DNA of 64,000 nucleotides, taken from the NCBI GenBank assembly GCA_003599575.1, contig QZKV01000190.1, positions 1-64,000 of the forward strand, in the 5' to 3' direction. Made by a program: the position numbers and the translations under genes. The notes beneath the pieces were generated by a model. It did not search any database, had not been told where the DNA came from, and worked only from the letters and a program-made list of their open reading frames with translations. Origin of the DNA: Desulfobacteraceae bacterium. GTDB taxonomy: Bacteria; Desulfobacterota; Desulfobacteria; Desulfobacterales; Desulfosarcinaceae. Shown here piece by piece: positions 16,763 to 25,522 of this stretch (its first letter is position 1; the number at the start of each line of letters is the position of its first letter).

Positions 16763-19612
16763 CTAATCGTACATCTGCTCCAACAGCTCCAGAATCTTCT
16801 TCTCACTGGGCGAGGCGGGGTCGGTGGCCATGTTGACCGCATCCCTGGAGGTCAGAAAGGCGATTCTTTTGAGCTCTTCCCGTGGGATGCCCTCCTTTTT
16901 CAGACTGACGACGATATCGAGCTTTTTGTAGAACTCGGCCAGACCGGTTTCGAGGTTGTCGGAGCGCGTCAGCATCCGGGCGATGTCGGCGAACTGTTCC
17001 TTGCAGGCATCCCGGTTGGCTCGGACAAAAAGCATCAGCCCGTACACGAGCGCCAGGCCGTGGGGCATGTGGTATGTGCCTCCCAGCACGTGCCCCAGGG
17101 CATGGCCGACGCATAGCCCCTTGACGATGGCGACACCGCCGAACATGGCGGCCATGCACAGGTCGGTGCGCGCGGCGATATCGTTGCCGTCCGCGTAAGC
17201 ACGCGGCAGGCTGCGGCCGATCAATCGTACGGCGTACAGTGCTTTGGACTCGAAATAGGGGTGGTACTCCGTGGCCAGCGAAACATAGCCCTCACAGGCG
17301 TGCGCCAAGGCATCGATGCCGGACTGCACGGTCAGGCCCGGGGGCATGGTCCTGCAATAGAGCGGATCGATCACGGCCAATTTGGGAATCAGATGATTGC
17401 TGAAAAGGACGATTTTCAGATCGCGCTGTTTGTCGGTGATCACGCAACACGAGTTGGCTTCACTGCCCGTACCCGAGGTGGTGGGAATACAGACGACGGG
17501 CGGCAAAACCGGTTTTATTTTGCCGCCGCCGCCCAGAATGCTCTCATATTCGCGCAAATCGCCGGGGTGCGACACACGCAAGGCCACGCCCTTGGCCGTA
17601 TCCATGGAACTGCCGCCGCCCAAGCCGATGAGGCCGTCACAGCCGTGGCCTTTAAACACCAGGGCCGTGCGTTCGATCAGCTCGATGGGCGGATCGGGTG
17701 CGACCTCATTGAAAAGCACCGTTGCGATGCCGCCGGCGTTTAAAATCGCGGCCACTTCGGCTGCCCGGCCGCTTCCGGCCATGAAGGGGTCGGTGACCAG
17801 CAGGGCCTTTTTGATCTTATGCTGGCGGATGCGGGCGGCCATGCCCTTGGCTACCCCGGCGCCGAAGAGAATGTCCGGCAGGGGCGGAATGCGCACCTCC
17901 CAGGCTTTCTCTTTTTCCTTGAAACCATCCAATTTTTTCCAGATGCCGGCCACCTCCGCCACCTCCACATCGAAGACCTGCCCGCTGGGGGCGATCGGCT
18001 CCCTGCGCACGAACGCGGCGCCCGGGTCATCCAGCCTGTCGAACTCGGCCCCTTCATTGAAGGCCAACTGATCGCGCAAGGTTTGCTTGCCGACTTCCAT
18101 GACCTCATCAGCGGTCATGCGCAGCCCGAAACGGGCGTTCATCAATCCAGCCAGAAAAGCATAGATGGAGGCTTTGGCGGGCACTGCATTGAGGCAGTAG
18201 CCGAAGGCATCGCAGGTGGCCGACTGGATTTGGGTCCTCAAGGAATAATGGGCCTGGTTTTCTTTTTTGGAGGGCTGGCTGTAAGTTAATCCGGCAGTGT
18301 GGTCGGCGCCCATGGGACTGGAAAAGTAGGTGACGCCCGTGCCCTTGGCCGAGCGCGGGTCATGGGCGGGGAACGCCTGGCCTTTGTAGGCCGGCACCCG
18401 CTCGATCCCGAGGAGCTTGGCCGTGGCCATGACGCCGTTGCCGATCGCCGCGCCCAGGGGCGTTTCTTTTTCGACCTCTTCCAGCAGCCCGGCCGCGGAC
18501 TGCCAATCGCCCATGCGCATTTTGCCTGCTTCGGCGGCCAGACCCAGGCTGCTGCCGGCCTCAATGGCATCGATGCCCAGATCATCGCACATGAACTTGA
18601 GCCGGGCAATGGCATCGTTATCGGTGATGCGCAGGTTGGTGCCGAGCAGGCCGATGGTTTCATACTCATAGGCCGAACAGATGCGCCGGCCGTTTTTATC
18701 AGGGTAGCTGATCGAGCAGCGCACAAAGCACCCCGGCATGCATCCATGCATTTTGCCGCCGCGCTCGAACAGAATTTTCTGGATGCTGTCCCCGTTGACG
18801 GCGATGAATTCTTCCGGCCGGCCGGAACGGTAATTATTGGCCGGCAAGCTTCCGTGGCCGGCGGAATTGTTGACGGCGAAGGGCGTGCCGAAACGCGAAA
18901 ACAGACTGCAGCCCACATCGTGCCTGAGGACCTGTACCCACGCCCGGACGGTTTGACGAAAGGCGTCGGCGTCGTGCAGCCCCACCGGCCCGGCGAGGGC
19001 GTCATCGATGATGATCGCCTTGAGCCCCTTGGCGCCCATTACCGCACCCAGGCCGCCGCGGGCGGCGTTGCGCGAAGGATCGCCATACATGTCGGTCAAA
19101 GAGACCGATGCCCCCCGGTACAGGCGTTCGCCGGCAATGCCGGTGCATATCACGGCGATCTTGTTGCCATAGGTTTGCTGCAGCTTTTCAACCAGGGCAT
19201 AATTCTTCAGACCGCGAAAGGCGTCGGCGGGGAGAAGCGCCGTGGTATGCTTGGAGATAAACAGACTGTACAATTCCTTTTCCGCGGGCGCGCCTTGCAC
19301 GACGATCGCGCGGATGCCGAGGCGGTCCAGCATCTGGGCCGCCGGGCCGCCGGAGTTGGCCTCCTTGATGCCCAGCGTCAGCGGGCTCTTGGCTCCCACG
19401 GACACACGCCCGAGTTGAGGGGCCTGGGTGCCGGCCAGGGGGCCGCCGGCGAGGATGAAGTGGTTTGAGGGCCCCAAGGGGTCGCAGTCCGGAGGAACTT
19501 CGCGTTGCATGATTTTGGCCGTCAGGGCACTGCCGCCCAGGTATTCCCATTCTTTGGGGAGATCTTGCAGTTCAATGGTTTTATCGCTCATATCCACACG
19601 CAAGAGTTTCAT
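16763..19612 (-). CDS. Aldehyde:ferredoxin oxidoreductase fused to iron-dependent alcohol dehydrogenase
   Basis: One 949-residue frame encodes two enzymes. Residues 1 to about 570 are a tungsten/molybdenum AOR: N-terminal MKLLRVDMSDKTIELQDLP, GGLGAVMGAKGLKAI, the Fe-S motif Cys291-x3-Cys295-x3-Cys299 (GCMPGCFVRC) and a late Cys in TCDAFGYCLN. Residues from about 575 to the end are a group III iron alcohol dehydrogenase: GLGGGSSMDTAKG, PTTSGTGSEAN, and metal ligands Asp767, His771, His837 and His851 (DALAHACEG, GHALGHVLGGTYHMPHG). The fusion would link ferredoxin-dependent acid/aldehyde interconversion to NAD(P)H-dependent aldehyde/alcohol interconversion and channel a reactive aldehyde. It follows the Hdr-like selenoprotein in the same direction, with a hairpin terminator between. 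Substrate unknown. The start follows GGAGGAGAAAAGAACCGAC. Confidence 0.9.
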   Translation of the reverse strand: MKLLRVDMSDKTIELQDLPKEWEYLGGSALTAKIMQREVPPDCDPLGPSNHFILAGGPLAGTQAPQLGRVSVGAKSPLTLGIKEANSGGPAAQMLDRLGIRAIVVQGAPAEKELYSLFISKHTTALLPADAFRGLKNYALVEKLQQTYGNKIAVICTGIAGERLYRGASVSLTDMYGDPSRNAARGGLGAVMGAKGLKAIIIDDALAGPVGLHDADAFRQTVRAWVQVLRHDVGCSLFSRFGTPFAVNNSAGHGSLPANNYRSGRPEEFIAVNGDSIQKILFERGGKMHGCMPGCFVRCSISYPDKNGRRICSAYEYETIGLLGTNLRITDNDAIARLKFMCDDLGIDAIEAGSSLGLAAEAGKMRMGDWQSAAGLLEEVEKETPLGAAIGNGVMATAKLLGIERVPAYKGQAFPAHDPRSAKGTGVTYFSSPMGADHTAGLTYSQPSKKENQAHYSLRTQIQSATCDAFGYCLNAVPAKASIYAFLAGLMNARFGLRMTADEVMEVGKQTLRDQLAFNEGAEFDRLDDPGAAFVRREPIAPSGQVFDVEVAEVAGIWKKLDGFKEKEKAWEVRIPPLPDILFGAGVAKGMAARIRQHKIKKALLVTDPFMAGSGRAAEVAAILNAGGIATVLFNEVAPDPPIELIERTALVFKGHGCDGLIGLGGGSSMDTAKGVALRVSHPGDLREYESILGGGGKIKPVLPPVVCIPTTSGTGSEANSCCVITDKQRDLKIVLFSNHLIPKLAVIDPLYCRTMPPGLTVQSGIDALAHACEGYVSLATEYHPYFESKALYAVRLIGRSLPRAYADGNDIAARTDLCMAAMFGGVAIVKGLCVGHALGHVLGGTYHMPHGLALVYGLMLFVRANRDACKEQFADIARMLTRSDNLETGLAEFYKKLDIVVSLKKEGIPREELKRIAFLTSRDAVNMATDPASPSEKKILELLEQMYD

Positions 19613-19671
19613 GTCGGTTCTTTTCTCCTCCCTGCTAAAATCTCTACTTTCGTGGGCGGACGAGAAAACAA

Positions 19672-19706
19672 AAGGCCGGCAGCGCGCATAAGGGCTGCCG
19701 GCCTTG
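19672..19706 (-). terminator. Hairpin terminator between the Hdr-like gene and the AOR-ADH gene
   Basis: Read on the minus strand, AAGGCCGGCAGC and GCTGCCGGCCTT form a 12-base-pair stem followed by TTGTTTTC. It would end, or partly attenuate, transcription of the upstream selenoprotein gene before the fusion gene. Confidence 0.75.
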
Positions 19707-19732
19707 AGAAATTCAATTCCGATCCAAGAAGA

Positions 19733-21052
19733 TCACGCCTCGCTTTCCGGATGGAAGACGTCGACCTCTTTCAGATCATCGCCCAGGTAAGCCCGCTCAT
19801 TGGGCCCCAGGATGCCCAGCGACAGGCACAGCAAAGTCCAAAGGTGAACGGTCTGCCAGGCATGGTGGCGCATTTCGGCCAGATCGTGAACCTGGGCATG
19901 GCAGTTGTGGCAGGGGGTGATGCAATATTGAGCGCCGGTGGCCAGAATCTGATCGGCCTTCATCTTGCCGTACTGCCGGCGTTGTTCCGTGTAACCCGAT
20001 TGCAGGTAGCCGCCGCCCCCGCCGCAGCAGAAGTTGTTGGAGCGGTTTGGGTACATGTCAATGAAGTTTTCTTCACCCACCACGGCCTTCACGACAAAGC
20101 GCAGGTCTTCGGCCACCGGGTCGCCGAAGCTTTTGCGCACCAGTTGGCAGGGATCCTGGACCGTGAACTTGATCTTGCGTTCCTTGTTCCATTCCGAGCT
20201 GGGCTTGAGCTTGCCTTCGCGGATCCATTGGGCATACAGCTGGATGATGCTTTTGATTTCGAAATTGAAGGGAATCTTGAACTTTTGCAGTCCGAACCGG
20301 ACCGCGAACAGTTCGTGCCCTCACTCCGTGTTGAGCCACACCTTGCAGCCAAGGTCCTCCACGGCCTTGACTTTGGTGCGTACGATCTTTTCCCAGTTTT
20401 CGTCGTCGGCCATGAACAGGCAGTAGTTTTCCGCTGCCCATCCTTTGGAGCCGTAGGTCCAGTCGGCGCCGGCCAGGTGCAGGATCTTCCACAGCGGCAC
20501 CATCTCGTCGGGCTCGGTGACCGGCTCGCGCGAGTTCTGGTTGAGAAAGTAGATGGCGCCCTCTTTGTTGACCGGTGCTTCCATGTCGGCGAACTCGGGT
20601 TGGGCTTCCTGGTATTCGCCCAGCACGTCTTCGACCACGAACTGGAAGTCCTCTTCCGTTGCGCCCATGGCGCTGCAGGTATCATTGCGCAGAGCCATAT
20701 CGCAGGAGCCCAGAATACCCTTGGGCCGCTTTTCCCTCGGCCATGATTGACGCGCGTAGAACACCAGCTGGGGGATGTTGATTTTCATGGGGCATACATA
20801 GACGCAGCGCGTACACATGCTGCACATCCACACCCACGGCGTCGATGTGATTTCCTCGTCCATCCCTAAAGCGGCCATGCGCAGGAACTTGCGCGGGTCC
20901 ATGCCTTCCAAGCCGGTGGCCGGGCAACCCGACGAGCACGCACCGCAGGTCAGACAGAGGTTGAGATTCCCGCCTTCGGGAAGCAACCCCTTGACCTTGT
21001 CGATGAAGGTGCTCTGTTTTTTGCCGCCAAGTTTGATTGCTTGTTCAGCCAT
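19733..21052 (-). CDS. Heterodisulfide reductase-like Fe-S oxidoreductase, probable selenoprotein (Sec at residue 244)
   Basis: The protein has about 439 residues. It starts with two 4Fe-4S motifs, CLTCGACSSGCP (Cys33-43) and CSMCTRCVYVCP (Cys77-87), as in HdrC/GlpC. A cysteine-rich HdrB/HdrD-type part follows. The C-terminal CCG domain is complete: DPC, then FCCGGGGG, then CHNC. An in-frame TGA at 20321-20323 falls in WLNTE-x-GHELF, a position where related proteins as I recall them carry Cys (ECGH). The frame on both sides is continuous and family-like, and a SECIS-like hairpin lies just after the TGA, so selenocysteine is the best reading. The protein probably carries electrons to or from a partner such as the AOR-ADH fusion downstream. 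The start at 21052 follows GGAGGTTTTGTTA. Confidence 0.85.
20279..20323 (-). promoter_or_regulatory. UGA (Sec) codon and bacterial SECIS-like hairpin
   Basis: On the minus strand the UGA is followed by a stem GCGGUCC-GGUUC-GGACUGC at 20305-20287: seven pairs including one G-U, with a five-base loop whose first base is G. The first loop base is 23rd after the UGA. Below it, GAACU (20314-20310) and AGUUC (20283-20279) extend the stem across an internal loop. This fits the known bacterial SECIS layout, with a conserved G at the start of a small apical loop about 16-37 bases after UGA. Confidence 0.8.
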
Positions 21053-21604
21053 TAACAAAACCTCCAAAAGTTCAGTTGAATCCGTGTGGCCTGAGCCATT
21101 GAGAAACATCCAACAGGGGCAACAACTTGAAAATCGCATGCGGCCGGCGCCTGCCAACAGTCCGGTAACGCCGAAATACCAAGGGGGCTATCTAAACGGA
21201 ATATGAGGGTTGTGTCAACAGATAAGGCAGTTATTGGCAGGTGAAGCGAACGTTTTTATCGGATTGAAGATGGCCCTGAGAGAATCGGTCCCGGTATCAG
21301 GCTGGGGCTCGCAATCATGCCCGATAATCGAATGGGAGGCGAACTGGTTTTAACGACCGGGGGGCACGAAATAGCTTAAAGTGGCCCAGACTGGTTTGAG
21401 CGCCTGCGAGTTTCTGGGCGCCCGGAGCGCACCTTAGGGGCACTTGCACGGGTTGCGTATGGCCCAAAGCGCCTGCCGGGACCGCCGGGTTTGAAATCCG
21501 ACAGTTGAATTACATCTTTTTCTTGACACGGCAAAAAGGCCTTTGATAAATGAGTGAATGCTCATTCATTATTATGGAGATTATGCAAGGCCTGTGATTC
21601 GCCA
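21053..21604 (+). promoter_or_regulatory. Intergenic region with the tetR promoter
   Basis: No gene is seen across about 550 bases. A good promoter lies at its right end: TTGACA at 21523-21528, a 17-base spacer, then ATAAAT at 21546-21551, directly followed by the palindromic operator. The left part must hold the promoter of the minus-strand selenoprotein gene, which was not recognised. Confidence 0.65.
21551..21570. promoter_or_regulatory. TetR operator, copy 1
   Basis: TGAGTGAATGCTCATTCATT overlaps the -10/+1 region of the tetR promoter. It has half-sites TGA(G/A)TGA and TCATTCA, and is identical at 18 of 20 bases to the site at 53571-53590. Repression of its own operon by the TetR protein is the natural inference. 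Confidence 0.75.
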
Positions 21605-22252
21605 ATGAAAAGAAACACCGACAAGTATCAGCAGATTCTCACCGCGGCCATCAAGGTATTCGCCGAACGGGGCTTTTCGCAATCCACCATCTCCCAGATC
21701 GCCCAGGAAGCCGGTGTCGCGGACGGCACGATTTATCTCTATTTCAAGAACAAAGACGATATTCTGGTTCAGTTTTACGAACGCATGACCGAGCATGTCT
21801 CGAGCCGTTTCTGGGAAGCCGTGGAAGAGGGGCAAACGGCCGTCGAGAAATTGCACAATCTGATTCACGCTCATTTGGATGTGTTCCAAAGCCAGCCCAA
21901 CGGCGCCATTGTGTACCAGGGAGAAACCCACTTGCAATGGCGGTTGGTTCAGGAGCCGACCCGCAAGATGTCCAAAATGTACCGCGACATCATTTCCAAA
22001 GTGGTCGCCTTGGGCCAGCAGGAGGGCGTTATCCGCAACGACCTGTACGTTGGTCTGGTCAAACGGCTCATCAACGGAGCGGTCGAAGAAGTGATCAATA
22101 CATGGATCCATACCGGACGGGACCATGATCTGGCCGCCATGGCCGAACCGCTGGTGGAATTGTTCATCAACGGCATCGGCACGCGTAAAGGGCAGCAGGC
22201 GATCGGTAACCAAGCACCGCAGGATTTTATAGATCAATACGGTGATACATAG
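21605..22252 (+). CDS. TetR-family regulator, probably of fatty acid oxidation
   Basis: This 215-residue TetR protein has the HTH at about residues 8-55: ILTAAIKVFAERGFSQSTIS, then QIAQEAGVADGTIYLYFKNK. The ligand domain resembles FadR(Bacillus)/PsrA-type regulators of fatty acid degradation. It lies 19 bases upstream of an acyl-CoA dehydrogenase gene and its promoter carries the palindrome shared with the ETF-oxidoreductase promoter 32 kb away. The ATG at 21605 fits the family N-terminus better than the earlier in-frame start at 21554, which falls inside the operator. An acyl-CoA is the likely effector. Confidence 0.88.
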   Translation: MKRNTDKYQQILTAAIKVFAERGFSQSTISQIAQEAGVADGTIYLYFKNKDDILVQFYERMTEHVSSRFWEAVEEGQTAVEKLHNLIHAHLDVFQSQPNGAIVYQGETHLQWRLVQEPTRKMSKMYRDIISKVVALGQQEGVIRNDLYVGLVKRLINGAVEEVINTWIHTGRDHDLAAMAEPLVELFINGIGTRKGQQAIGNQAPQDFIDQYGDT

Positions 22253-22271
22253 ATAGGGAGGGAGAAAGTTT

Positions 22272-24089
22272 ATGGCACAGGTGATTGCGGAACGTAAAGA
22301 CATCGATTTCGTGCTTTTCGACCAGCTCAACGCGGACAGCTTGAGCAAACATCCTGATTTCGAGGAGTTCAACCGCAAGACCATCGAGATGATCGTGACT
22401 GAAGCGCGCAACCTGGCGATCAAGGAGTTGCTGCCCACTCAGAAAGAGGGCGATGAAATCGGTTGCAAGCTGGAAAATGGCGTGGTGACCACCCCGGAAT
22501 GTTTCAAGCGCGCCTGGGAGCTTTTCAAGGAAGGCGAGTGGGTGGGCACCAGCATGCCTTCCGAATGGGGCGGGCAGGGCATGCCCCACGTGGTGAGCAT
22601 GGCGGCCCTCGATTATTTCATGGGTGCCAATTTCGCCTTCATGATGTATTCCGGATTGACCAACGGCGCCGCTTCATTGGTCGAAAACTTCGGTACGGAA
22701 AAGCTGAAAAAGCTTTTCCTGAAAAAGATGAACTCCGGTGAATGGACCGGCACCATGCTGCTGACCGAGCCCGAAGCCGGTTCGGACGTGGGCCGCCTGA
22801 CCACCACGGCGGTCAAAAATCCGGACGGCACCTACTCGATCACGGGTAATAAAATTTTCATCTCCGCGGGCGAGCACGACCTGGCCGAGAATATCATCCA
22901 TCCGACCCTGGCGCGCATCGAAGGCGCGCCGGCTGGCACCGGCGGTATTTCCCTCTTCCTGGTGCCCAAGATCTGGGTCAACGACGACGGCAGCCTGGGA
23001 GCGCCCAACGACGTGGTTTGCACCGCTATCGAAGAGAAAATGGGCATTCACGGCAACGCCACGGCCGCTTTGACACTGGGCGGCAAAGGCAAATGCCGCG
23101 GATACTTGCTGGGAGAAGAAAACAAAGGCATGCGCGCCATGTTCCTGATGATGAACGGCGCCCGCCTGCACACCGGACAGCAAGCGGTCGCCTGCGCGAG
23201 CACCTCCTATCTCAACGCCGTCAATTACGCCCGTGAACGCATCCAGGGCCGCAACATTTCAGCCATGGCCGTAAAAGACGCGCCGGCGGTGCCGATCATC
23301 CAGCATCCGGATGTGCGCCGCATGTTGCTGACTTCCAAGGCTTACCTGGAAGGCATGCGCAGTCTGCTCTTCTATGTCAGCTTGTTGATTGACAAGCTCC
23401 ACATGGCCGCCAATGAAAAAGAGCGGGCCAAGCTTGAGGGGTTGCTCGGCTTCCTGACGCCTATTTGCAAAGGCTACTGCACCGACCGCGCCTATGATGT
23501 GACCAACCTTGGCATGCAGGTGTACGGCGGTTACGGATTCATCAAGGAGTATCCGCAGGAGCAACTCGTGCGTGATACGCGCATCACCATGATCTATGAA
23601 GGCACCAACGGCATTCAGGCCATGACCCTGCTGGGGCGCGAGACCATCATGAACGGCGGCAAGTCCATGATGGCCCTGATGGCTGAAATGCAGAAGACCT
23701 TCGATGCGGCCAAGGGAAACGAAACCCTCAGACCGCTGGCCGAAAAGACCGAAGCAATAATGAAACGCGCGGGCGACGCGGCCATGTTCATGGCCAAGAA
23801 CATGATGTCGGGTCAGATCGAAAGCACCTTTGCCTTCGCCTACCCGTTTATGGAAATTATGGGCGATCTCCTGATGGCCTGGATGCTGCTGTGGCGTGCC
23901 TCCATCGCCGCCGAGTTGATCGCCAAGGGCAGCCGCAAAAAGGACGAAAAGTTCCTGGAAGGCCAAATCAAATCGGCCAATTTCTTCATAAGGAATTTCC
24001 TGCCCGTCACCAACGGTAAAATCGATGCCATCATGGACAACTGCTGCGCGGCGGTCGACATTGACGACGAAAGCTTCGGCGGCAAGTAG
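22272..24089 (+). CDS. Acyl-CoA dehydrogenase (long, FadE/DmdC-like type)
   Basis: This 605-residue flavoenzyme of the long acyl-CoA dehydrogenase subfamily has an extended C-terminal domain. Visible motifs are GTMLLTEPEAGSDVGRLTT (FAD/substrate binding), MGIHGNATAALTLGG, VTNLGMQVYGGYGFIKEYP and RITMIYEGTNGIQAMTLLGR, whose Glu is the expected catalytic base. It catalyses the first oxidation of acyl-CoA and passes electrons to ETF, encoded at 55.9-57.7 kb. The RBS GGGAGGGAGAAAGTTT precedes the ATG. The gene forms an operon with tetR and ends at a strong terminator, after which the AT-rich island begins. Confidence 0.92.
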   Translation: MAQVIAERKDIDFVLFDQLNADSLSKHPDFEEFNRKTIEMIVTEARNLAIKELLPTQKEGDEIGCKLENGVVTTPECFKRAWELFKEGEWVGTSMPSEWGGQGMPHVVSMAALDYFMGANFAFMMYSGLTNGAASLVENFGTEKLKKLFLKKMNSGEWTGTMLLTEPEAGSDVGRLTTTAVKNPDGTYSITGNKIFISAGEHDLAENIIHPTLARIEGAPAGTGGISLFLVPKIWVNDDGSLGAPNDVVCTAIEEKMGIHGNATAALTLGGKGKCRGYLLGEENKGMRAMFLMMNGARLHTGQQAVACASTSYLNAVNYARERIQGRNISAMAVKDAPAVPIIQHPDVRRMLLTSKAYLEGMRSLLFYVSLLIDKLHMAANEKERAKLEGLLGFLTPICKGYCTDRAYDVTNLGMQVYGGYGFIKEYPQEQLVRDTRITMIYEGTNGIQAMTLLGRETIMNGGKSMMALMAEMQKTFDAAKGNETLRPLAEKTEAIMKRAGDAAMFMAKNMMSGQIESTFAFAYPFMEIMGDLLMAWMLLWRASIAAELIAKGSRKKDEKFLEGQIKSANFFIRNFLPVTNGKIDAIMDNCCAAVDIDDESFGGK

Positions 24090-24120
24090 TCCGTTTGCGC
24101 ATTGGTTCAATTCATCACCA

Positions 24121-24160
24121 AAAAAACCGGAAACCTGCTGTGGGTTTCCGGTTTTTGTTT
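24121..24160 (+). terminator. Rho-independent terminator after the acyl-CoA dehydrogenase gene
   Basis: AAAACCGGAAACC-tgctgt-GGGTTTCCGGTTTTTG forms a long stem with a T-tract, about 35 bases after the stop codon. Confidence 0.9.
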
Positions 24161-24691
24161 TCGTGCCCTGCGGGGAAGCCGTTTTCTGAGTTGGGAAGAA
24201 TGGAATCCGAAATCAGAATCGAAGCAAAATCCGAAGCAAACTGCATAGCCGGAAAAAATAATTGTCTCCCGATAAAAAAAATTCTTGACATATTTCGTCG
24301 GACTGCATTATGCCTAAAATATAGTACTCATCTCGATTATATTATTTCCAGAATGCCGAATAGGTGAACAGTTATTGCATCGTGAGGATGCAATTATCTG
24401 GCTTCACTGAAAGTCTAAACGGCCGATAGACGAACATGAGTTCCGTGAGAATAGCTTTTCCGCGGTACTGCTATGTAAATCATATCTGAACGCATTTCTT
24501 GCTCGTTTTCGCTAGTACATCTCCAGCCGGTTAGATCGCGCCTAATTTGAATCGCTTGGTTTGCCGTGGAAGCTGGCCCAGTTAAAGGGTTGCTGTTTTA
24601 AAGCGCCCGGGGGTTTTTTTTATAAAATCCGCAACGGTGAGGCCGGAATTATTCCTTGATGCCTCGTCTCGCAAGCATCGAGGGGGGATTT
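24161..24691 (+). promoter_or_regulatory. AT-rich leader of the biosynthetic cluster
   Basis: This gene-free stretch precedes the thioesterase gene. A candidate -35 (TTGACA, 24285-24290) is followed after 17 bases by a weak TTATGC (24308-24313), with AT-rich sequence around it. Close to the gene, AAAGCGCCCGGGGG is followed by a run of eight T (about 24599-24620), a possible weak terminator or attenuator. The assignment is tentative. Confidence 0.35.
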
Positions 24692-25522
24692 ATGTTCAAA
24701 TCAGGGCAGAGTGACTTCACGAAACAATTCAAGGTCAGGTTTTCAGAAGTAGATTGCAGGGGTTATCTGAGAATCAATAACATAATTCATACAATGCTGG
24801 ACGCCACCAACGAATATTACGTCGCCATGGCCCTGGCGAAACCAGGTTTCGAATATTTGAACTACAGCTGGATAGTGAATCGTATTTCCATTCAGGCCTC
24901 AAAATATCCATATTGGAACGATACGGTTGTCATCGATGCAAGGCGCAGTCCTTATAAAAATATTTATGATGTCTGGGAAGTGCTTTTGAGGGATGGCAGG
25001 GGAGACCACCTGATACGGATAGTACTTTATCTTGTCTTGCTCAACGTCAAATTAATGCAGCCGGTGCTGCTCAATCACATTCTGCCGAAAGAATATATGA
25101 AGGAAACCTGCAGCAAAGATAACAATTTTAAAACCATTCCTTCATTAGAAAGGTGCGATCGTGAGGCTGTTTTCCCCGTGCAGTTCAATGATCTCGACCT
25201 CAATAAGCATGTAAGCAGTTTTGTCTATATCAAATGGGCTTGTGAATCCGTGCCTGCGCAAATTTTGATGGAATATCAGCTTCAAGAGCTGGATATCTCC
25301 TATAAGAAACAAACATCCCAATTAGGAAAAAAAATAACGTCGCAAATTCAATCTTTCCAGGAGGGTACGCAACCTTCCTTCCTGCACAGGATAATAGAAA
25401 ATGGCGGGACACAGGAGCTGGCGCGGTTGAGGACCCGATGGAAAAAAGTCAGTGAATCGAAGGCCAGAAGACATTTAAATCTGATGAATTTAAAAAATAT
25501 TTATACAATCGTGAGATTATGA
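24692..25522 (+). CDS. Acyl-ACP thioesterase-like protein (FatA/FatB double hotdog)
   Basis: The protein has 276 residues from the ATG at 24692, which follows GAGGGGGGATTT. Two hotdog halves are visible. The first begins KQFKVRFSEVDCRGYLRINN. The second carries the plant/bacterial acyl-ACP thioesterase signature VQFNDLDLNKHVSSFVYIKW, with Asp169-x-Asn171-x-His173 matching the catalytic D-x-N-x-H pattern. It should hydrolyse the finished acyl chain from the ACP, giving a free acid. It is the first gene of the plus-strand cluster and overlaps the next gene by four bases (ATGA), so it is an integral part of the pathway. The weak second-half conservation leaves room for another acyl acceptor. Confidence 0.78.
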   Translation: MFKSGQSDFTKQFKVRFSEVDCRGYLRINNIIHTMLDATNEYYVAMALAKPGFEYLNYSWIVNRISIQASKYPYWNDTVVIDARRSPYKNIYDVWEVLLRDGRGDHLIRIVLYLVLLNVKLMQPVLLNHILPKEYMKETCSKDNNFKTIPSLERCDREAVFPVQFNDLDLNKHVSSFVYIKWACESVPAQILMEYQLQELDISYKKQTSQLGKKITSQIQSFQEGTQPSFLHRIIENGGTQELARLRTRWKKVSESKARRHLNLMNLKNIYTIVRL

